Positions 6,436-10,831 of a stretch of 10,831 nucleotides of DNA are shown piece by piece. The translations under genes were made by a program, and so were the position numbers. The notes under the pieces were generated by a model. That model saw nothing but the letters and a program-made list of their open reading frames with translations. It did no database searches and was not told the DNA's origin. This stretch comes from DASQDT01 sp036380435 (GTDB lineage: Bacteria; Acidobacteriota; Blastocatellia; Pyrinomonadales; Pyrinomonadaceae): NCBI GenBank assembly GCA_036380435.1, contig DASVES010000473.1, positions 1 through 10,831 of the forward strand, in the 5' to 3' direction. The number at the start of each line of letters is the position of its first letter. The stretch's first letter is position 1.

Positions 6436-9126
6436 GTGGAAACGCCAACCGTACAAGCCGCCCCCGCGAATGTCAAAACCGGCCGGGGCGCGTGGAAAAC
6501 GCTGCTCGGCCGGCTGGCCGGAGCGCCTCGCGCGCGCGAGGCGCTCGTCATCCTCGGCTTCTTCGCCGTGACGGCCCTGATGACGTGGCCGTGGGTGACG
6601 CGCATGCGCGACGCCGTCGGCGACGTGGGCGACCCCTACATGATCGCCTGGACGCTCTGGTGGGACTACCACCAGACGTTCAACGACCCGCTGAACCTCT
6701 TTCACGCCAACGTCTTTCACCCCTACCGCTACACGCTCGCCTTCAGCGAAAACGACTACGGCATCGCGCTCCTCTTCTTCCCGCTCTACGCGCTCGGCGC
6801 GCGCCCGCTCACCGTACACAGCGTGGCGACCTTTTGCGGGTTCGTCTTCTGCGGCTACGCGGCCTTCCGGCTGGCGCGCACGCTCACGGGTTCCGTGGCG
6901 GCCGGCTGGGTGGCGGGCGTCGTCTTCGCCTTCGTCCCCTACCGCTTCCACCTGCTCTCGCACCTGCACTACCTCTTCGCCGGGTGGATTCCGCTGCTGC
7001 TCGAAGCCCTGGTGCTGTTCGCGCGCGAGCGGAGTTGGAAGCGCGCGGCGTGGCTCGGCGTCGCCTTCCTGATGAACGCGCTGACGTGCATCACTTGGTT
7101 CATCCTGACGCTCCCGGCGCTGGCGCTGTCGGCCGCGTTTCTGGTCGCGCGCTATAGGCTCGCGCGGGAGCGGGCCTTCTGGGTGCGCGGCGCTGCGGCG
7201 CTCGGTCTCGCCTCGCTCGCCCTGCTGCCGTTCCTCCTGCCTTACTACCACGTGAGCCGCATGTACAACTTCGCGTGGGGCCGCGAGGAGGTCGTCAAGC
7301 AGTCGCCGCGAGTCTCGACGTGGCTGTCTGCGGAGACGCGCAACCGGGTCTGGAGGTGGCTCGGCGCGCGCTCCGACGGCTCGCCGCTCTTTCCGGGCCT
7401 GCTCCCGCTGCTGCTCGCGCTCGCCGCCTTCACGCGCCTCGGCGCGCGCCGGGGCGACACCGCGGCGGCCCTTGAGGGAGTCGCAGTTGAAAAGGACTCG
7501 GCGACGGCTCGGCGCGCTGAGTGGTGGACGGAGCTTCTGGACGCGGCGGCGCTCGCGGCCGGGGTGCTGGCACTCGTCGCCGCCGTGTTCGAGGGCACGC
7601 AAGGATGGGGGGGAACCGTCTTCGGCGTGTTCACGTCCGACCGCGCGCTTTTTGTGCTCGCCTGCGCGCTGGTCGCTCGCCTCTGTGTAGCCTATCCGCT
7701 CTGGTTCCGGCCGTCGGGGAATTTGATTGAGACGATGCGCGCCGGACGGCACTCCGACGCCGTCTGGCTGGGCGCGCTGTGGGCGGCGGTCGGCTTCCTC
7801 ATGTCGCTCGGCACGAACAGCCTCTTTTACCGGCTCGTCTACGACCACCTCTTTCTCTTCCGCAGCCAGCGTCTTCCCGCGCGCGGGGCGATGCTGGCTT
7901 ACGTCGGCCTCGCCGTCTTGGCGGGCCTCGGCGCAGTGCGAGTCGCCGGGTGGGTCGCGCGTCGTCGTCGCGACGTGAGCGCCGGGGCCGTCTGCGCCGT
8001 CCTGATCCTCGCGCTGCTGTTCGAGCTGCGCGCGGCCCCGCTCAGGTTCGTGCGCGGGGCGGTCTTCCCCGACGAGGTCACGCTGCGTCTGAAGGAGACG
8101 CCGATGCGCGGCGGCGTGGTGGAGCTGCCCGCCGGCCCCGACGGCCACAACCACCTCTACATGCTGCGCGCCGCCGACCACGCCCGCCCGCTCGTCAACG
8201 CCACGTCGAGCTTCGTCCCCCAGCCCATCTGGGAGTTGCACGAACTGACGCGCGGCGGCCCCATAGCTCCGCGCCTGCTCGACCTGCTCGAAGAGCTTTC
8301 GACCTCCTACGTCGTCGTCCACAACGCGCGGCTCGCGCCCGAGCGTCACACCGACTACGAACAATTCTTCGCGCGCGCCGTCGCCACGGGGCGGCTGCGC
8401 TTCGTCCGCCGGTTTGAAGGACGCGACGACCTCTACGCCGTGACGATGTTCGAGCCGGAGGCGCGGGGCGAGGAGCCTCTGCCGTTCGTCTCCACGATGC
8501 GCCGCCTCGACGAGATGCTCGCCGAAGACCCGGTTAACCTGCTCGGCGAGTTTTTCGAGTGGGGCCAGACGCTCGAACGTCTTCACAAGGCGTCTTTCGG
8601 ACGCCCGCCGCGCTACGAGGAGTTCATGCCCGACGCGCAGCGACTCGCCGCCGGCGTCCTCGCGGGCGACGAAGACGGCCGCACGCAACTGGAAAATAAC
8701 TACCGCGCGCTCATCTCGGACTGGACGCGGCGCGCGGCGTTCGTCTCATCCTTCGGAGCGTTGAGCGACGAACAATTTATCGACGCGCTCGCCCGCAACG
8801 CCGGCCTCTCGCCCCCGGCCGATGAGCGCGCGGCGCTCGCCGAAGCTCTGAGGTCGGGCACGGAGACACGCGCGGGCGTCCTCGCCAGCCTCGTCGCGCG
8901 TCGCGAGTTCGTTGAGCGTGAGAACTACCCGTCAACCGTGCTGCTGCACTACTTCGGCTACCTGCGACGCGACCCCGGCGCCCCGCCCGAACGGGACGCG
9001 AGCGGCTTCGACTTCTGGATCACAGAGCTTGAACATGCGGGCGGCGACCGCGCGCGCCTCGGCCGCGCCTTCGCCGGCTCCGGCGAGTACCTCGAACTGC
9101 GGAAGCGTCTGGGCAAGCAGCCATAA
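6436..9126 (+). CDS. Polytopic GT-C-like membrane protein with C-terminal DUF4214-type module
   Basis: This 896-residue protein has about a dozen hydrophobic helices from residue 35 to 531. The first outer loop reads GDVGDPYMIAWTLWWDYHQ (62-80), with acidic residues placed as in GT-C glycosyltransferases of the YfhO/GT39 sort. RSQRLPARG (476-484) precedes the last two helices. A soluble region (540-675) follows. Residues 700-890 resemble the DUF4214 helical module: a SFGRPPRYEEFMPD segment, then SDEQFIDALARNAG, then HYFGYLRRDPG and SGFDFWITELEH with a closing AFAGSGEYLELR. The start is a GTG, the first possible start after an in-frame TAA at 6424-6426; no Shine-Dalgarno is evident. It probably acts at the outer face of the inner membrane on a lipid-linked sugar or glycan. 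The tail may bind a partner or glycan, but its function is not established. The gene is divergent from 3975-6236 and convergent with the next gene. Confidence 0.8.
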   Translation: METPTVQAAPANVKTGRGAWKTLLGRLAGAPRAREALVILGFFAVTALMTWPWVTRMRDAVGDVGDPYMIAWTLWWDYHQTFNDPLNLFHANVFHPYRYTLAFSENDYGIALLFFPLYALGARPLTVHSVATFCGFVFCGYAAFRLARTLTGSVAAGWVAGVVFAFVPYRFHLLSHLHYLFAGWIPLLLEALVLFARERSWKRAAWLGVAFLMNALTCITWFILTLPALALSAAFLVARYRLARERAFWVRGAAALGLASLALLPFLLPYYHVSRMYNFAWGREEVVKQSPRVSTWLSAETRNRVWRWLGARSDGSPLFPGLLPLLLALAAFTRLGARRGDTAAALEGVAVEKDSATARRAEWWTELLDAAALAAGVLALVAAVFEGTQGWGGTVFGVFTSDRALFVLACALVARLCVAYPLWFRPSGNLIETMRAGRHSDAVWLGALWAAVGFLMSLGTNSLFYRLVYDHLFLFRSQRLPARGAMLAYVGLAVLAGLGAVRVAGWVARRRRDVSAGAVCAVLILALLFELRAAPLRFVRGAVFPDEVTLRLKETPMRGGVVELPAGPDGHNHLYMLRAADHARPLVNATSSFVPQPIWELHELTRGGPIAPRLLDLLEELSTSYVVVHNARLAPERHTDYEQFFARAVATGRLRFVRRFEGRDDLYAVTMFEPEARGEEPLPFVSTMRRLDEMLAEDPVNLLGEFFEWGQTLERLHKASFGRPPRYEEFMPDAQRLAAGVLAGDEDGRTQLENNYRALISDWTRRAAFVSSFGALSDEQFIDALARNAGLSPPADERAALAEALRSGTETRAGVLASLVARREFVERENYPSTVLLHYFGYLRRDPGAPPERDASGFDFWITELEHAGGDRARLGRAFAGSGEYLELRKRLGKQP

Positions 9127-9132
9127 GGCGAC

Positions 9133-10650
9133 TCACTCGGCGATGTAGGCTCGGAAGGCTGCGCGCTCGGAGATGATGCGGCAGTTGTGGCAGGGTAGCT
9201 CGGTGCTGATGACGAGCGCGCCGGCGGGCGGGCGGGCTTCTTTGGGGAGGCGCAGGAACGCGCGCGCGGGGTCTGTGCCGGCGAGGGTGGCGTACCAGTA
9301 GGCGTGGATGTAGCCGGGGGCGCCGTTGTTGTCGATGAGGTGGACGGGCCGCTCGGGCCGGCTCATCGCGGCGGCGAAGACTTCGGGGTAGTGCGCGTCG
9401 AAGCTGTGCCAGCGCGCGGGCGCGGCCTGACGGAAGTGCCACTGGAAGAGCGCGCCCTGAAGGAGCGTCGTGAGGAGGAGGGCGGCGAAGACGACGCGAC
9501 GCGCGCGCGTGTGTGCGCCGGGCGTGAGCAGGCGCTCTAGCGCGGGCGCGGTGAGCAGCAGGAGGAAGACGGGGACGCCGACGAGACGCAGCGTGTGGAA
9601 GTGATCGAGGGTCAGCGCCGACGGGAGCGCCGAGACGAGCAGGCCGTAGACGACGAAGCGCCACCAGGCGTCCGCGCCGCGCCGCCGGAGGAGAAGCACT
9701 AACCCCGCGGCTGCGGCGACGACGGTCGGCGCGAGCAGGCTCCCCATCGTCTGCACGTGGTGACGCGGCTCCGGGTCGCCCGCGACGAGCCAGCCGCGTG
9801 GGCTGAAGTGGCCCGCGTAGTTCTGACAGAACCGCAGCGCCACCTCCATCCAACTCATCCCCGGCTTGATGAAGCTCACCTGCGCGAACCTCTCGCCGAG
9901 TGCGCCGGGCTGTTCGACGAAGAAGACGAGGAGCGGCAGAAGCGTCACGGCGTAGAGGAGCCACGTGCGAAAGGCCACGCTCCACCAGCGCCCGCGCCCG
10001 GCGAAGAGCAGGAGGCCGAGCGCGAGGAGCGGCGCGAGCAGACGCCCGACCGAGTAAGTGTACGTGATGAGCGCGAGCGCGAGCGCCACACGCACGTTGT
10101 CGCCGAACGTCCAGCGCCCGCGCTCGTGCGCGGAGCGCAGCGCGAGCAAAAGGAGCGCGAGCACGAGCGGCATCAACGCCACTTCAAACACGAGCCGGCT
10201 CAGCTCGAAGAGCCACGGCGTCAATAGCGCCGAGACGGCGACCGTCAGCCCGACCGCACGCGGACGCACGCTCACACTCCGCGCGGCGACGAGTCCGAGC
10301 AGGAGCGCGGCCGCCGCGCCAAGGACGGCGCTCAGGGAGCGTGCGACGGCGATGCTCGGCCCGGTGAGTTTGAACAGCGCGGCGAGGAGATAGACGTAGA
10401 CGGGGCTTTTGTATTCGCCGAAGGCGCGGAAGAAGAGGGGGAAGCGCGCGCCGTGCTCGTCCGCGCCGTGGCGCGCGACGAGGTGCGCGTTGTAGGCGAT
10501 GGAGGATTCGTCGGCGAAGAAGCCGGGCGGGTTCTCAGGGACGCTGTGCAGGTAGAGGACGAGGCCCAGACCTGCGAGCGCCGCCCACGCGAGCGCGCCG
10601 CCGCGCGGCCGTCGCCGCCGCGCCGAGTTGCCTTCCATCTCCTCGGACAT
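9133..10650 (-). CDS. GT39/ArnT-like membrane glycosyltransferase
   Basis: This 505-residue integral membrane protein has an Arg-rich N-terminus, a first helix at about 18-36 and the hallmark acidic pair in FFADESSIAYNAH (44-56, Asp47-Glu48) directly after it. It continues with HGADEHGARFPLFFRAFGEY and KSPVYVYLLAALF, the typical start of ArnT-like GT39 proteins. Some ten to twelve helices run to about residue 402, and a soluble C-terminal part (403-505) follows. These enzymes move a sugar from polyprenyl-phosphate onto lipid, protein or glycan at the outer face; the actual sugar and acceptor cannot be told. A Cys-X-X-Cys (PCHNCR, 487-490) close to the C-terminus is unusual. The ATG at 10650 lacks a Shine-Dalgarno, and a CATAAT box ends 8 bp before it. 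Its stop codon lies 6 bp from that of the convergent gene. Confidence 0.85.
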   Translation of the reverse strand: MSEEMEGNSARRRRPRGGALAWAALAGLGLVLYLHSVPENPPGFFADESSIAYNAHLVARHGADEHGARFPLFFRAFGEYKSPVYVYLLAALFKLTGPSIAVARSLSAVLGAAAALLLGLVAARSVSVRPRAVGLTVAVSALLTPWLFELSRLVFEVALMPLVLALLLLALRSAHERGRWTFGDNVRVALALALITYTYSVGRLLAPLLALGLLLFAGRGRWWSVAFRTWLLYAVTLLPLLVFFVEQPGALGERFAQVSFIKPGMSWMEVALRFCQNYAGHFSPRGWLVAGDPEPRHHVQTMGSLLAPTVVAAAAGLVLLLRRRGADAWWRFVVYGLLVSALPSALTLDHFHTLRLVGVPVFLLLLTAPALERLLTPGAHTRARRVVFAALLLTTLLQGALFQWHFRQAAPARWHSFDAHYPEVFAAAMSRPERPVHLIDNNGAPGYIHAYWYATLAGTDPARAFLRLPKEARPPAGALVISTELPCHNCRIISERAAFRAYIAE

Positions 10651-10658
10651 CGCCGACG

Positions 10659-10664
10659 ATTATG
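10659..10664 (-). promoter_or_regulatory. Candidate -10 box for the GT39 gene, at leaderless distance
   Basis: On the minus strand CATAAT lies 8 bp upstream of the ATG at 10650 and matches TATAAT at five of six positions. Transcription would begin at or a few bases before the start codon. Together with the missing Shine-Dalgarno this suggests a leaderless mRNA. No good -35 box is visible at 17-18 bp. Confidence 0.35.
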
Positions 10665-10693
10665 CCGCAGCTTCGCGAAAAGGAAAGCTCCGG

Positions 10694-10699
10694 TATAAT
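10694..10699 (+). promoter_or_regulatory. Candidate -10 box (TATAAT) for the gene at the right edge
   Basis: A perfect TATAAT stands in a GC-rich context, facing right. The expected -35 position (about 10670-10677) is only a weak match. Transcription from here would give a leader of about 95 nt, containing the ACCGCAGAGG-type repeat, before the ATG at 10800. It is divergent from the promoter candidate at 10659-10664. Confidence 0.4.
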
Positions 10700-10749
10700 G
10701 TCGCGCCGCACGGGGGTTGATTTCAGTTGAGTATAACGTGAAGCAAACT

Positions 10750-10788
10750 CACCGCAGAGGCGCAGTTAACGCAGAGGGGGCGCGGAGG
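10750..10788 (+). repeat. ACCGCAGAGGCGCAG-type intergenic repeat
   Basis: This short stretch is built from variations of CGCAGAGG: CACCGCAGAGGCGCAG, then ACGCAGAGG, then GCGCGGAGG. It resembles the dispersed CACCGCAGAGACGCAGAG-like repeats I know from intergenic regions of several bacterial groups, including Acidobacteriota. Its last five bases, GGAGG (10784-10788), also look like the Shine-Dalgarno of the gene beginning at 10800. Confidence 0.5.
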
Positions 10789-10799
10789 CTTGACGCTTT

Positions 10800-10831
10800 A
10801 TGACGGCGCTGCTGTTTCTCGCGGGCGCGGC
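10800..10831 (+). CDS. Start of a rightward gene, product unknown (partial)
   Basis: An ATG preceded by GGAGG with an 11-nt gap opens a frame that reaches the window edge and encodes MTALLFLAGA. The hydrophobic beginning suggests a membrane helix or signal sequence. Only ten residues are visible, so neither family nor function can be assigned. The upstream TATAAT and ribosome binding site support a real gene start. Confidence 0.45.
   Translation, partial: MTALLFLAGA

Noticed and set aside
6229..8688. 819-residue open frame on the minus strand
   Set aside because: It lies antisense to the membrane protein at 6436-9126, is rich in Arg/Glu/Ala/Gly without membrane or domain motifs, and is a typical shadow of GC-rich coding sequence.

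Overview
The window looks like a chromosomal surface-glycan locus from a GC-rich bacterium. Acidobacteriota, perhaps the Blastocatellia/Pyrinomonadales side, is my best guess. That guess rests on the very high GC content, a DUF4214-type C-terminal module of a kind I associate with acidobacterial proteins, and scattered short intergenic repeats (a CGCTACCGCTCGCGGTA repeat, an AATCGTAAATCGT fold-back and an ACCGCAGAGG repeat). No marker gene confirms it. I see no rRNA, tRNA or CRISPR array, and no transposase or other enzyme of a mobile element.

Layout from left to right. 63-2897 (minus) is a large fusion protein: a GT4 glycosyltransferase, a low-complexity linker, a class I SAM methyltransferase and an Ig-like domain. 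2898-3358 has no intact gene. It holds a 109-bp fold-back element, a 53-residue remnant of a membrane protein that the element cuts off, and an inverted pair of a 28-30-bp repeat whose third copy sits at 4-33. 3359-3925 (minus) is a lipoprotein carrying one Ig-like domain. 3975-6236 (minus) is a polytopic GT-C-like membrane protein ending in a closely related Ig-like domain; it lies 49 bp upstream of the lipoprotein gene and probably forms an operon with it. A 199-bp divergent intergenic region follows. 6436-9126 (plus) is a second GT-C-like membrane protein with a DUF4214-type tail. 9133-10650 (minus) is a GT39/ArnT-like glycosyltransferase, convergent with the previous gene and only 6 bp away. 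10651-10831 holds divergent promoter candidates, a repeat of the ACCGCAGAGG type and the first codons of a further rightward gene.

Working model (inference): the three membrane proteins would use lipid-linked sugar donors on the outer face of the inner membrane. The GT4-methyltransferase fusion would add and methylate a sugar on the cytoplasmic side. The Ig-like domain found in three of the proteins may be a shared glycan- or envelope-binding module. No polymerase, flippase or export ABC transporter lies in the window, so it is either one edge of a larger locus or a loose cluster of accessory glycosylation genes.

The most interesting points are the Ig-like domain shared by three architectures, the GT-methyltransferase-Ig fusion with its resemblance to chain-capping enzymes, and the repeats that bracket and remodel the left third of the window.
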